Shown here in pieces: positions 25,415-34,010 of a DNA stretch of 64,000 nucleotides. A program made the translations under genes and the position numbers. The notes under the pieces were generated by a model, which saw only the letters and a list, made by a program, of their open reading frames with translations, was not told the origin of the DNA and ran no database searches. Source of the DNA: Corallococcus sp. AS-1-6. GTDB lineage: Bacteria; Myxococcota; Myxococcia; Myxococcales; Myxococcaceae. Within the stretch, counting starts at the first letter, position 1. Each line of letters opens with the position of its first letter. Where the stretch lies: NCBI RefSeq assembly GCF_020037015.1, contig NZ_JAIQDE010000006.1:248001-312000 (forward strand). Direction: 5' to 3'.

Positions 25415-26770
25415 TCACGCGCTTCGCGCCCCTGATTCACCGCGGGTGTGACGCACGTCCTCCAGGAAGAGACGTCTCAGATAGGGATTGAGGAAGCGCC
25501 CCTCCGGGTCCAGTTGCTCGCGCACGCGCTGGAAGTCATCCCAGCGGGGATACAGGTGTTTCAGTGTCGCGGCCGTCTGCGTGTGCAGCTTGCCCCAGTG
25601 CGGCCGGCCGCCGTGGTTGCGGAAGATGGCCTCCGCGCCGGAGAAGTAGGGCTCCAGCGGCATGCCCCGGTATTGATGCACCGCGATGAACGCGCGGTCC
25701 CCGCCGTGCGCCGGGCTGAGGAAGATGTCGTCGCCGCGCACGAAGCGGTACTCCACCGGGAAGTGCACGGGCAGTTGCTCGCGCGTGATGTATTCGGACA
25801 GCTCACGCAGGCAGTCCGGCCCGCGCTCCACCGGCACGGCGTATTCCATCTCCTGGAAGCGCACGAGCCTCGGCGTGGCGAACAGCGTGTGGCTCTGCCC
25901 CGCCAGCACGCCCTCCGACGCCAGCTTCGCGGACAGCCGGCTCACCGGCGCGCACCACGCCGGCCGCATCCGGCACGCACGGCTCACCGCGCCGAAGACC
26001 GCGTTCTCCATCACCATCTCGCTGAACCAGCGCCCCACGCCCACCCCGTGCGGAGTCTCCTCCGTGAGGTCCATGGCCTTGGTCATCACGCGGTCGGAGT
26101 GCGGGAACCAGAAGAACTCGTAGTGCCGGTGGCGCGCCCGCGCTTCATCCAGGCCCGCCAGGCACTCCTCCAGCGCCAGGTTCCGCCGCGTCAGCCGCAG
26201 CCGGTACTCGGGCAGCAGGCGCAGCCGCACCCGCGTCACCACGCCCAGCGCGCCCAGGGACACCCGGGCGGCCTGGAGCAGCTCCGGCGATGCGTCCTCC
26301 GAGCACGTCACCTCGTCCCCGCTCGCCGTGACGAGCGTCATCGCCGCCGCCTGCGTGGAGAGGATGCCCAGCCCCACGCCCGTGCCGTGCGTGCCCGTGC
26401 CCAGCGCGCCGCCCAGCGACTGCTTGTTGATGTCGCCCAGGTTCTCCATGGCGAGCCCGTGCGACGCCAGCAGCGCGCCCAGCTCGCGCAGGTTCGTGCC
26501 CGCCCACACCACGGCCTCGCGCGTGCCCTCGTCCACGGACTCCAGGCCCCGCAGCGCCTCGATCGACACCATGGTCTCGTCCGTCGCGCACAGGGGCGGG
26601 AACGAGTGGCCGCTGCCCACCACGCGCACCGTGCGCGACCGGGCGGTGGCGTCGCGGAGCGCGGCCTTCAGGGCGTCCACGGAGTCCGGCTGGAGGAAGC
26701 CGGAGGGATGGGCCACCACCCCGCCCGACCAGTTGCGCCACGTCCTCGTCTTCGTCGCCTCGGTCGTCAT
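25415..26770 (-). CDS. FAD-binding sugar-1,4-lactone oxidase family protein
   Basis: A 451-residue flavoprotein of the D-arabinono-1,4-lactone/L-gulono-lactone/alditol oxidase group. The FAD domain starts with VVAHPSGFLQPDSVDALKAAL and carries VVGSGHSFPPLCATD; the GSGHS His is the residue that binds FAD covalently in this group. The loop NLGDINKQSLGGALGTGTHGTG is also typical. The substrate half has EFFWFPHSDRVMTK and the C-terminal GGRPHWGKLHT motif of the ALO family. Such enzymes oxidise sugar lactones or polyols with oxygen. Exact substrate unknown. Its start lies four bases after the upstream PLP-aldolase stop, so they form an operon. GGGGGTG serves as ribosome site. Confidence 0.85.
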   Translation of the reverse strand: MTTEATKTRTWRNWSGGVVAHPSGFLQPDSVDALKAALRDATARSRTVRVVGSGHSFPPLCATDETMVSIEALRGLESVDEGTREAVVWAGTNLRELGALLASHGLAMENLGDINKQSLGGALGTGTHGTGVGLGILSTQAAAMTLVTASGDEVTCSEDASPELLQAARVSLGALGVVTRVRLRLLPEYRLRLTRRNLALEECLAGLDEARARHRHYEFFWFPHSDRVMTKAMDLTEETPHGVGVGRWFSEMVMENAVFGAVSRACRMRPAWCAPVSRLSAKLASEGVLAGQSHTLFATPRLVRFQEMEYAVPVERGPDCLRELSEYITREQLPVHFPVEYRFVRGDDIFLSPAHGGDRAFIAVHQYRGMPLEPYFSGAEAIFRNHGGRPHWGKLHTQTAATLKHLYPRWDDFQRVREQLDPEGRFLNPYLRRLFLEDVRHTRGESGARSA

Positions 26771-26774
26771 GCCG

Positions 26775-27950
26775 TCACCCCCATTCGCCCCGGTAGGTCG
26801 GGACCTCTTCCACGACGCGGCCCCCGGAGATGAGCAGCAGCGTGCGGAAGTGCTCGCACAGCTCGCCCGCCTTCGCGTGCCGGAAGAACACCGGCGCGCC
26901 CAGGGGCAGCGGCACCGGCCCCGCGTACGCGATGGGCGTCTGCACCTCGCCCGCACCCTCCAGCGGGAGGAGCTTCGCGCCCTCGGGCAGGTAGGGCACG
27001 GGCAGCTTGTCCACGCCCGCCGAGCCGGAGGCCACGAAGCCTCCTCCCTGGAGCGTGAAGAGGCCCGGGCCGGGACGCCGCGTGACGGGGATGGCGAACG
27101 CCACCGCGGGCTGGTGGTGGAAGCCGCGATAGCCGTCGAAGAGCGCGGGCGAGTACAGGCCGCTGCCCGCGGTGAGCTCGGTGACGCTCGCGTCCTCGCG
27201 CGTGGACTCCAGGCTGCCGGTGCCCCCGCCGTTCACGAAGCGCGGCGCGAACCCCGCGCCCTTGAGCGCGGCCACCACCGCCTGCCTGCGCGCGTGCACG
27301 CGGCCCACCGAGCCCCGCTTGAGCGCGCGGATGACCACGTTCTTCGGCCCCGCGTGCGGCGCGGCGTCCGGCACGCCCGCGAGCTGCGCCTCGTAGCCCA
27401 TGACGCCCGCGAGGAAGACGGCGTCCCCTTCCGCCTCGATGCGCTTCGCCACCCCCAGCGCGTCCTCCGGCGAGCGCACCGGCGAGCGGTGCACCCCGAA
27501 GCGCAGGCCCGGCAGGTCCACGGACAGGTCCACGTCCAGGCACAGCGGCGCTCGCGTCCCGTGCAGGCGGGCCGCCCGGGCGGCGAGCGCCACGTGCTCC
27601 ACCGAGTCCACCATCAACGTCACGGGCGCTGGCGGCCTGCACAGCTCCGCCAGGGCCTCGGCATCCACCACGGGGTAGCCCATGAGCAGGTCGCTAAAGC
27701 CGCGCTCGCGCAGGTGCACGGCCTCGTCGGCGCTGAAGCACATGAGGCCCTGGAAGCCGGGATGCCCGTCGAGCACGCGCCGCAGCAGGGTCACGCACCG
27801 CACCGACTTCGTGGCCAACCGCACCGGCAACCCGCCCGCGCGCCGCACCAGCGCCGCCGCGTTCTCGTCGAGCAGGTCCAGGTCCGCGAAGGCCAGGGGC
27901 AGCCTCCGCCCCTCCAGCGCCTGGGCGTAGTAGGCGTAATCACGCGGCAT
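26775..27950 (-). CDS. PLP-dependent amino acid deaminase/aldolase (D-threonine aldolase-like)
   Basis: A 391-residue fold-type III PLP enzyme. The alanine-racemase N-domain starts with PLAFADLDLLDENAAALVRRAG and the PLP lysine is in VRLATKSVRC. GSGLYSPALFDGY and the C-terminal HAKAGELCEHF region match the D-threonine aldolase/D-serine dehydratase (DSD1) group. This group cleaves or deaminates D-hydroxy amino acids, usually with a divalent metal; a His and a Cys near the C-terminus would hold it. GGAGG lies seven bases before ATG 27950, which I prefer over ATGs at 27989/27992. It is the first gene of a two-gene unit with the lactone oxidase, suggesting a small catabolic module; no transporter is near. 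Confidence 0.82.
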   Translation of the reverse strand: MPRDYAYYAQALEGRRLPLAFADLDLLDENAAALVRRAGGLPVRLATKSVRCVTLLRRVLDGHPGFQGLMCFSADEAVHLRERGFSDLLMGYPVVDAEALAELCRPPAPVTLMVDSVEHVALAARAARLHGTRAPLCLDVDLSVDLPGLRFGVHRSPVRSPEDALGVAKRIEAEGDAVFLAGVMGYEAQLAGVPDAAPHAGPKNVVIRALKRGSVGRVHARRQAVVAALKGAGFAPRFVNGGGTGSLESTREDASVTELTAGSGLYSPALFDGYRGFHHQPAVAFAIPVTRRPGPGLFTLQGGGFVASGSAGVDKLPVPYLPEGAKLLPLEGAGEVQTPIAYAGPVPLPLGAPVFFRHAKAGELCEHFRTLLLISGGRVVEEVPTYRGEWG

Positions 27951-28339
27951 TTCAGGGCCTCCGGGCGCGGTCACGACGGGAGCGGACATCATCGCCGCGC
28001 CCCGTCGGGCCCGGGGCCTGCTGGCACCGGGCGCGTGGGGTGGTGGACAGGCGGGGACAGGAGCCGGAAAAGGGGCAGCGCGCCGGACATCCCTGGGGGA
28101 ACGCCCGGCGCGCGCACACGCGGATACTTCGACTCCTAGGTCGGCCCACCCCCCCGGAAGGGCACGGAACGCCATGGTGCCGTCGGCCGAAAGTCATTTC
28201 TATTGAGGAAATCACGCGAGTCGTAAACGACTCGGGGGGCGGGAACTCACTTCCCACCTGGACAGGCGGAAGAAGCACTGATTCCACTCCCGACCTCACA
28301 AGTCTTCCAATTGGCCCCAGCCGCTATAGTAAGTAAATC
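27951..28339. other. Divergent control region, aldolase / LuxR-type regulator
   Basis: About 390 bases with an AT-richer part at 28180-28340. It contains the perfect palindrome listed below and GGGAA-N5-TTCCC at 28241-28255. Promoters for both neighbours must lie here, but I see no pair of boxes I can assign with confidence. Confidence 0.5.
28217..28234. promoter_or_regulatory. Perfect palindrome, candidate operator
   Basis: CGAGTCGT and ACGACTCG are exact complements separated by AA. The site is 106 bases before the LuxR-type gene and is followed by GGGGGGC. LuxR-type HTH domains bind dyads of about this size, so autoregulation is a reasonable idea. Confidence 0.5.
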
Positions 28340-29467
28340 GTGATTGATTTGATTTCCGAGGACCAACGCCTCTTGCAGGAGCTGGAGGGCCTGCTGGAGG
28401 GGTTGGAGCCCGGCTCCGAGGCCCTGCCGACGGTCCTCGCCGCGCTCCGAGGCGCCCTGCGCGCGGAGCGGACGGCGGCCTACGGCGTGGACGTGGGCCC
28501 GGACCGCTATCACACGGCGTTCGTGCACGGCGTGGGGTTCCCGCAGCCGCCCTCGGTCCTCACCGAGGCCTTTGACGCGGCGTTGCCGCCGGCGGGGAGC
28601 CGCTTCGGCTATTTCGATCCCGCGCGTCCGCCGCTGGCCCAGCGCAACCGGGCGATGCGCTTCTCGCCCCTGGGGATGCCGGAGCCGCTGCGGGCCCTGC
28701 CCATCACCGGCGAGGGCGAGGGCCCCCTGTGGGAGCGGCTGGGGCTGAGCGAGGCCGAGTGGGAGCACGCGCGGACGCAGTTGGCCGGGCATGCCGCCCA
28801 GCTCTACCGGCAGTTGGGCCTGGAGCACCTGGCGCAGTTGCGGGTGCTGGTGTGCGAAGGCGACATGCTGTTGGGGTGGGTGGGCGCCTTCCGGACAGAG
28901 CCCTTCACGGAGCGGGAGCAGCGGCTGCTCCAGGCGCTGACGCCCGCCATCCAGCGGCGGATGGCCATGGACCGGCGGCTGCGCGAGGCGGGCCTGCTGG
29001 GGCCGGCCCTGGGCGCGGCGCTGGAGGTGCTGGGGCGGCCCGCGTGGGTCGTCACGTTCAGCGGCCGGGTGATGCACGCGAACAAGGCGGGGCAGGCGCG
29101 CTGGGAGCAGGACTCGCAGGCGCTGGCGGCGCAGGTGCGCGAGTGCCTGCGGAGCCCGCCGGGCACGGGGCCGCTGTTCTCCTCCGGGCCGCTGCGCACG
29201 CAGGGGCTGCCGGACCACTACCTGGTGCTGGACCCCGGACCGCCGATGGAGCCGACGTCGCGCCTGCCGGTGCTGACCCAGCGCTGGGGGCTCACCGCGC
29301 GCGAGGCGCAGGTGCTGGAGCACGTGGTGCAGGGAGAGACGAACAAGGCCATCGCCCTGCACCTGGGCTGCGCCGAGCGCACGGTGGAGGTGCACGTCAC
29401 GCACCTGCTGAACAAGGCGCAGGTGGAGAGCCGCTCCGCGCTCATCTCGCGCTTCTTCCAGTCCTGA
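28340..29467 (+). CDS. LuxR-type HTH transcriptional regulator
   Basis: A 375-residue protein from a GTG start. The C-terminal 65 residues are a LuxR/GerE helix-turn-helix: WGLTAREAQVLEHVVQGETNKAIALHLGCAERTVEVHVTH, with the TxREAxVLxxVxxGxTNKxIA pattern and the recognition helix RTVEVHV. The N-terminal 300 residues hold no receiver or known ligand domain by eye. They include a GAF/PAS-like feel (LGWVGAFRTEPFTEREQRLLQALTPAIQRRM), and AWVVTFSGRVMHANKAGQ looks like a PAS start. It therefore likely senses a signal with an unidentified module. A palindrome upstream suggests autoregulation. It is a single gene divergent from the aldolase operon and 42 bases before the phosphoesterase. Confidence 0.82.
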   Translation: MIDLISEDQRLLQELEGLLEGLEPGSEALPTVLAALRGALRAERTAAYGVDVGPDRYHTAFVHGVGFPQPPSVLTEAFDAALPPAGSRFGYFDPARPPLAQRNRAMRFSPLGMPEPLRALPITGEGEGPLWERLGLSEAEWEHARTQLAGHAAQLYRQLGLEHLAQLRVLVCEGDMLLGWVGAFRTEPFTEREQRLLQALTPAIQRRMAMDRRLREAGLLGPALGAALEVLGRPAWVVTFSGRVMHANKAGQARWEQDSQALAAQVRECLRSPPGTGPLFSSGPLRTQGLPDHYLVLDPGPPMEPTSRLPVLTQRWGLTAREAQVLEHVVQGETNKAIALHLGCAERTVEVHVTHLLNKAQVESRSALISRFFQS

Positions 29468-29509
29468 TGCGCCGGTGGGCACGGCCCGGCGCATGACTAG
29501 GATGGAGGG

Positions 29510-30658
29510 ATGGATGACGCGCTCTTGAGGAAGGCGCTGGCCCGCGCCGACGCGGCGGTGGCGAAGGGGCCACACGCGCTGGCGGCGGATGGCCGGCGCC
29601 GCACGCTGCACGCGGCGATGGGCGACCCGCAGGCGGACTTCGAGCGGGTGCTGTCCATCCTGTCCCTGCACGGACTGCTGGACGCGGAGGGCGGGCTGCG
29701 GCCGGACGTGTGCCTGGTGTGCGTGGGCGACTTCTTCGACTGGGGCCCCGCGGCGGACCGGGAGCGCGTGGCCCGAAGCGCGCTCCGGCTGGTGGCGTGG
29801 CTCGCGTCCCATCCGGCGGACCAGGCGGTGATGCTCCTGGGCAACCACGACCTGGGGCGCGTGGGGGAGCTGGCGGACTTCACCGATGAGACGTTCCGCG
29901 CCGCGCGGGCGGAGGCGGACCGGGTCTACGCGGGGGACGACACCGACGCGGCGGCGGAGCGCGCGTTCCTCCAGCGCTGGCCCGGCCTGCCCACGGCGGA
30001 GCTGGCGGCGCGGGACTTCAGCACCTGGACCGGGGAGCAGCGCGCGTGGGTGGAGCACCTGCTGCGCGCACGGCGCTTCCGCGTGGCGTACGCGGCCGGG
30101 GACTCGCTGCTGGTGCTGCACGCGGGCGTCACGCGCGAGGACCTGGGGGTCGTGGGGCTCGCGCCCGAGCGGTGGGCGAACGCGCGCGCGGTGGCGGACG
30201 CGCTCAACGGGGTGATGGACCGGGCGGTGGCGGCGTGGAAGGGCGGGCCGCTCGTGCTGCCGGGGCTGCACCATCCGGGCAACGCGAAGGACGGCGAGGG
30301 CGTGGGCATCTTCTACCAGCGGCCCAGCCTGGCCGCGGAGGATGGGGAGCGCGTGCGGGGGACACCTCGCCGCAGGTTCGACCCCCGGAGGTTGCCGCCC
30401 GGGTTGACCCAGGTGGTGGGCCACACGCGGGACAAGCGGGTGCGGGAGCTGGTGTCCCCCGGTCCCGTGCGCGACGGAGTGCTGCGCCACCTGGTGACGG
30501 ACGGGACGCGCGTGGACTACGCGCACGGCCCGCCGCCCACGACGGGCCCGGGTGAGGCGGTGATGGTGTTCACCGACGGCGCCATGCGCGAGGGCCGCGC
30601 GGAGGACTTCGAGCTGTTCGACCTGGATGCCCGCCGCGCGGTGCCGCTGGCTCCGTGA
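29510..30658 (+). CDS. Calcineurin-type metallophosphoesterase
   Basis: A 382-residue phosphoesterase. Motifs are MGDPQAD (residues 38-43), VGDFFDWG (72-79), LLGNHDLG, LHAGV and VVGHTRD. The usual first motif GDxH reads G-D-P-Q here, so the metal-ligand His is a Gln, a change also seen in some eukaryotic CPPED1-type enzymes. The second motif GDxxDRG has Trp for Arg. Two-metal hydrolysis still looks possible, but the substrate (protein phosphatase, nucleotide or other) cannot be told. It has no signal peptide. GGAGGG is about five bases before the ATG. It converges with the thioredoxin-like gene. Confidence 0.82.
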   Translation: MDDALLRKALARADAAVAKGPHALAADGRRRTLHAAMGDPQADFERVLSILSLHGLLDAEGGLRPDVCLVCVGDFFDWGPAADRERVARSALRLVAWLASHPADQAVMLLGNHDLGRVGELADFTDETFRAARAEADRVYAGDDTDAAAERAFLQRWPGLPTAELAARDFSTWTGEQRAWVEHLLRARRFRVAYAAGDSLLVLHAGVTREDLGVVGLAPERWANARAVADALNGVMDRAVAAWKGGPLVLPGLHHPGNAKDGEGVGIFYQRPSLAAEDGERVRGTPRRRFDPRRLPPGLTQVVGHTRDKRVRELVSPGPVRDGVLRHLVTDGTRVDYAHGPPPTTGPGEAVMVFTDGAMREGRAEDFELFDLDARRAVPLAP

Positions 30659-30686
30659 TGGGTCCGCGCGAGGGCCCGTGCCTCTG

Positions 30687-32066
30687 TTACGGCGCCGCGC
30701 CAGGAACGGCGGCGGGCGACTTGAGGCCGGCGAGCTTCTTCTCCAGCGACTCCACCTGACGCGGGGACACCTGCGCGGCGGGCAGCGTCTTCGCGAAGGT
30801 CAGCGCCTCCTCCAGCGTCTTCACCGCGCCCGCGGTGTCCTTGCGCGCGACCTGGATGTCCGCGCGGCCGGAGAGCACGGACAGCCGCCGCGCGCCCTGC
30901 ACCCGCGCCAGCGCCCGGTCGTTCGCGGCGAGCGCGTCGTCCAGCCGGCCCGACAGGCGGTACAGCGTCGCGAGCCGCGCGGGCGGGTTGTAGTCCTGCG
31001 GCAGGTCCTTCTCGCTCTGCTCCAGCGCGGGGATGGCCCGCTGCGGCTGCTCCAGCGTCATCGCCGCGAGCATGCGGTGCGAGTCGAACACGCTGCGCGC
31101 CTCCGGGTTCGGCGCCTTCGCGGCCTCGCCCTCCAGGAACGTCAGCCACTCCTGGGCCACCTGCTTCGCGCCCGCGGTGTCGTGGTCCTGCTTGCGCGCC
31201 TCCACCAGCACCTCGTACAGGCCGGAGCGGTCATCCGCCTCCATGTCGATGGCCGGCGGCGCGAGCACGTCCCGCGCCTTCGCCTCCAGCGCGTGCCGCA
31301 GGTCCGCCGCCTGGGGCGTGCCTTCCGGAATGGCCAGCGCGCAGCCGAGCCCATTGAGGACGCCGTTGGCCAGGCTGAGCGAGCGCGGCACCTTCGGCAG
31401 CTCCTCCACCGCCTTGCGCGCGCAGGGCTCGTACTGCTTCGCCCCGTACTGCGCCATCAGCAGCGACTCCAGCGCGCGGCCCCGGCGGGACCAGTCGGCC
31501 GGAGCCTCCGCGAGCGCGAGCGACAGCGCCTCGGCGGCCTCCGCGGGCTTGCGCTCCCCGTAGAGGGCATCCCCGCGGGCGAGCAGCGCCTCCGCGCCGG
31601 TGGCCCCGCCCTGATAGGCGCGCTCGCCGTCCTCGAAGAGGCGCTCCAACTGCGGCACCGTCGCGCTGCCGGCGAAGCGCAGCAGGGCCTTCTCCTCGCG
31701 CGGGTCGATGATGAAGAAGGTGGGCCAGAACTCCACCGGGTACTTCTCCTGGAACGTCGCGTTCCGGGTCAGGTCGGTGTTGAGCTCCAGCCACACGAAG
31801 CGGTCCGCGTGCTTCGCCAGCGCCTTGTCCGTGAAGACGTACGCGCGCATGGAGCGGCAGGTGTGGCACCACGGCGCCCAGGTGTCGACGAACAGGGGCA
31901 CGCCCTTCGCCTTCGCGTCCGCGAGCGCGCGGGCGTAGTCGTCCGGGATGAAGGGCAGCGGGCCTTCGGCGTGGGCCTCGGCGGACGCGGGCGCGGGCGC
32001 GTTGGCGTTCGTGGCCGTGCAGGCGATGGACCCCGACAGGAGCAGGCAGGCGAGGAGGGAGCGCAT
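30687..32066 (-). CDS. Thioredoxin-like lipoprotein with helical-repeat C-terminus
   Basis: A 459-residue protein. The signal MRSLLACLLLSGSIAC ends in a lipobox-like SIAC. Residues 42-160 are a thioredoxin fold of the DsbD-gamma/thioredoxin_7 type with active site WCHTC (Cys67, Cys70), followed by WPTFFIIDPREEKALLRFAG with the cis-Pro. The remaining 300 residues are alpha-helical repeats of the TPR kind (ALAEAPADWSRRGRALESLL, NPPARLATLYRLSGRLDDALAANDRALARV). The protein would reduce or repair disulfides outside the cytoplasm, with the repeats holding a partner. Divergent from the GTPase gene; start 32066 by AGGGTG. Confidence 0.85.
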   Translation of the reverse strand: MRSLLACLLLSGSIACTATNANAPAPASAEAHAEGPLPFIPDDYARALADAKAKGVPLFVDTWAPWCHTCRSMRAYVFTDKALAKHADRFVWLELNTDLTRNATFQEKYPVEFWPTFFIIDPREEKALLRFAGSATVPQLERLFEDGERAYQGGATGAEALLARGDALYGERKPAEAAEALSLALAEAPADWSRRGRALESLLMAQYGAKQYEPCARKAVEELPKVPRSLSLANGVLNGLGCALAIPEGTPQAADLRHALEAKARDVLAPPAIDMEADDRSGLYEVLVEARKQDHDTAGAKQVAQEWLTFLEGEAAKAPNPEARSVFDSHRMLAAMTLEQPQRAIPALEQSEKDLPQDYNPPARLATLYRLSGRLDDALAANDRALARVQGARRLSVLSGRADIQVARKDTAGAVKTLEEALTFAKTLPAAQVSPRQVESLEKKLAGLKSPAAVPGAAP

Positions 32067-32171
32067 GCGGCGCACCCTACCGCGCCTCTCCAGGGGTGTC
32101 CCCGGTGGACAGAGCGCGCACACCGCGCTGGGCACCACGCGGCGCGCGTGTTGTCCTGCGCGCGGCCCCCT

Positions 32172-33923
32172 ATGCCCATGAAGGACCCTCGCGCCCTGCG
32201 CACCGCCCTCGCGTCCGCCCTGGACGCCCTGCCCGCCTCCGAGCGCTTCCCCGACAGCGCTGACGCCGACGTGGCCCGCCGCCTGGCGGAGCGCCTGCGC
32301 CGCGACCTGCTGCCCCGCCTGGGCTCCGGCGCGGAGGACGCGCCGCTGCTCCTCGTGGCCATCGCCGGCCCCAACAACGTCGGGAAGTCCACGCTCTTCA
32401 ACTCGCTGGCGAAGGCGTCCCTGTCCCCCGCGCGCCCCGAGGGCGGACTCACCAAGCAGTGCCTGGCCGCGGCGAACCCGGAGACGTGGACGGGCGCGCT
32501 GAAGGACGTGCTCACCCAGCGCTACGACATCATCCCGGTGGCCGACGGCACCGTGGCGCCCGTGGACGAGCCCGGGCCTCCGGGCCGTTTGTACCTGGTG
32601 CTGTCCGCCGCGGTGCCGCGCGGGCTGCTGGTGATGGACACGCCGGACTTCGACAGCGTGTACCGCGACAACCGCGAGCGGGCCGAGGCGCTGCTCGTCA
32701 CGGTGGACGTGCTGGTGTTCGTGGTGAGCCGGCAGACGTACCAGAACGCGGCGCTGGTGGACTTCCTGCGCGCGGCGGTGGGCCACGGCAAGCCGTACCT
32801 GCTCATCTACAACGAGGCCACGCGCGAGGAGGTGGCGCGCGGCCACCTGGACAAGCTGGCCCAGGACGTGGGCCACCCGCCCATCGCGCGCTACCTGGCG
32901 CCGCACCAGCCGGACGTGGAGGCGGGGCTGAAGCCCCTGGCCACGGAGGCGCTGGATGGACGGCCGCCGCTCGCCGCGCTGCTGGGACAGGCGGAGCATG
33001 CGCGCGAATTGAAGGCGCGGGCGCTGGAGGCCTCGCTGTCGGATGCGCGCTCGGAGCTGGACGCGGTGGCGCGGGCGGCGACCCGCGCGGCCCGCGAGCC
33101 GGAGCGGCTGCGGCAGCGGCTGCGGCACGACCTGCGAGGCATTGGCGCGCAGGCGGCGCTGAAGGCCGTGCCCGCGGACGTGCTGGTGGATGCGTTCCGC
33201 GACGAACTGGACGCGCGCAGCACCTTCCACCGGTTCGTGCGGCTGCCGTTCCGCGGGCTGGCCACGGCGCTCACGTTCGTGAGCCGCAAGGTGCGCGAGT
33301 CCTTCACCGGGCCCCAGCCGAATGAGGCGCTGCCCACGCAGGCGGTGGATGACTCGCTGAAGGACGGGCTGCGCAGGCTGGTGGACGCCTTCGCGCCGGA
33401 GGTGGCCGCGTGGCGCGGGGACGTGGAGACGCGGGAGAGGCTCGAGCAGGCCTTCGGACCCGCGATGCTCGGCCGGCTGGACGCGCCGCTGGACCTGGGC
33501 GCGCTGCACGCGCACGCGGCGGACCGGGCCACGCTGTATGACTTCTGCCGCCAGTTGGTGGGCAGCGAGCTGCAGGGCGGCATGCGCGAGGAGCTGCTCC
33601 AGGCGCTCACCACGCTGGTGTACTCGGTGCCGTCCGGCGCGGCGGCGGTGGTGACGGTGGCCACCGGCGGCCTGGGCCATGACGCGGTGGTGTGGGCGGG
33701 GACGCTCCTGTCCACCCCACTGCTGGAGCGCTTCGTGGACCTGCTGGGCGCCCAGGTGCGAGCGACGGTGACCCGCAAGTGGGCGGACGCGCACGGGGCC
33801 ACGCTGGCGCAGGCCCTGGAGACGCGCTTCTTCGCGGAGCTGTTGTCCCACCTGGACGCCCAGGCGGAGGGCTGGCTGCGCACGGCCTCCACCCTGGAGG
33901 CGGCGCGGCGGGCGGCGGAGTAG
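32172..33923 (+). CDS. Dynamin-like GTPase, class 1
   Basis: A 583-residue large GTPase. The P-loop is GPNNVGKS (residues 66-73), the G3 motif VMDTPDFDS and G4-like NEAT, as in bacterial dynamin-like proteins of the GTPase/dynamin_N type. After about residue 270 the chain is long charged helices (LSDARSELDAVARAATRAAREPERLRQ), then a segment with hydrophobic stretches (TTLVYSVPSGAAAVVTVATGGLG, AVVWAGTLLSTPLLERFVDLL) that could embed in a membrane. Such proteins remodel membranes using GTP. Start at 32172 or 32178 (two in-frame ATGs). A second, different GTPase of the same type lies at 56518. Divergent from the thioredoxin-like gene. Confidence 0.82.
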   Translation: MPMKDPRALRTALASALDALPASERFPDSADADVARRLAERLRRDLLPRLGSGAEDAPLLLVAIAGPNNVGKSTLFNSLAKASLSPARPEGGLTKQCLAAANPETWTGALKDVLTQRYDIIPVADGTVAPVDEPGPPGRLYLVLSAAVPRGLLVMDTPDFDSVYRDNRERAEALLVTVDVLVFVVSRQTYQNAALVDFLRAAVGHGKPYLLIYNEATREEVARGHLDKLAQDVGHPPIARYLAPHQPDVEAGLKPLATEALDGRPPLAALLGQAEHARELKARALEASLSDARSELDAVARAATRAAREPERLRQRLRHDLRGIGAQAALKAVPADVLVDAFRDELDARSTFHRFVRLPFRGLATALTFVSRKVRESFTGPQPNEALPTQAVDDSLKDGLRRLVDAFAPEVAAWRGDVETRERLEQAFGPAMLGRLDAPLDLGALHAHAADRATLYDFCRQLVGSELQGGMREELLQALTTLVYSVPSGAAAVVTVATGGLGHDAVVWAGTLLSTPLLERFVDLLGAQVRATVTRKWADAHGATLAQALETRFFAELLSHLDAQAEGWLRTASTLEAARRAAE

Positions 33924-34010
33924 GCGGCCGGTTCCTGACAGGCTCCCGCCTCCGGGGTGGAGGCGAGACTTCGTGCCTCGCCGTCACCGATGCGTCATGC
34001 TGGGTCCGCC

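Noticed and set aside
30687-33851. Equally long minus-strand frame across the GTPase gene
   Set aside because: Only its last 459 codons (start 32066) encode the thioredoxin-like lipoprotein with signal peptide; the rest is antisense to the GTPase.
30627-33923. Very long open frame of about 1,100 codons on the plus strand
   Set aside because: Its first 515 codons are antisense to the thioredoxin-like lipoprotein gene; only the part from 32172 is a real GTPase.
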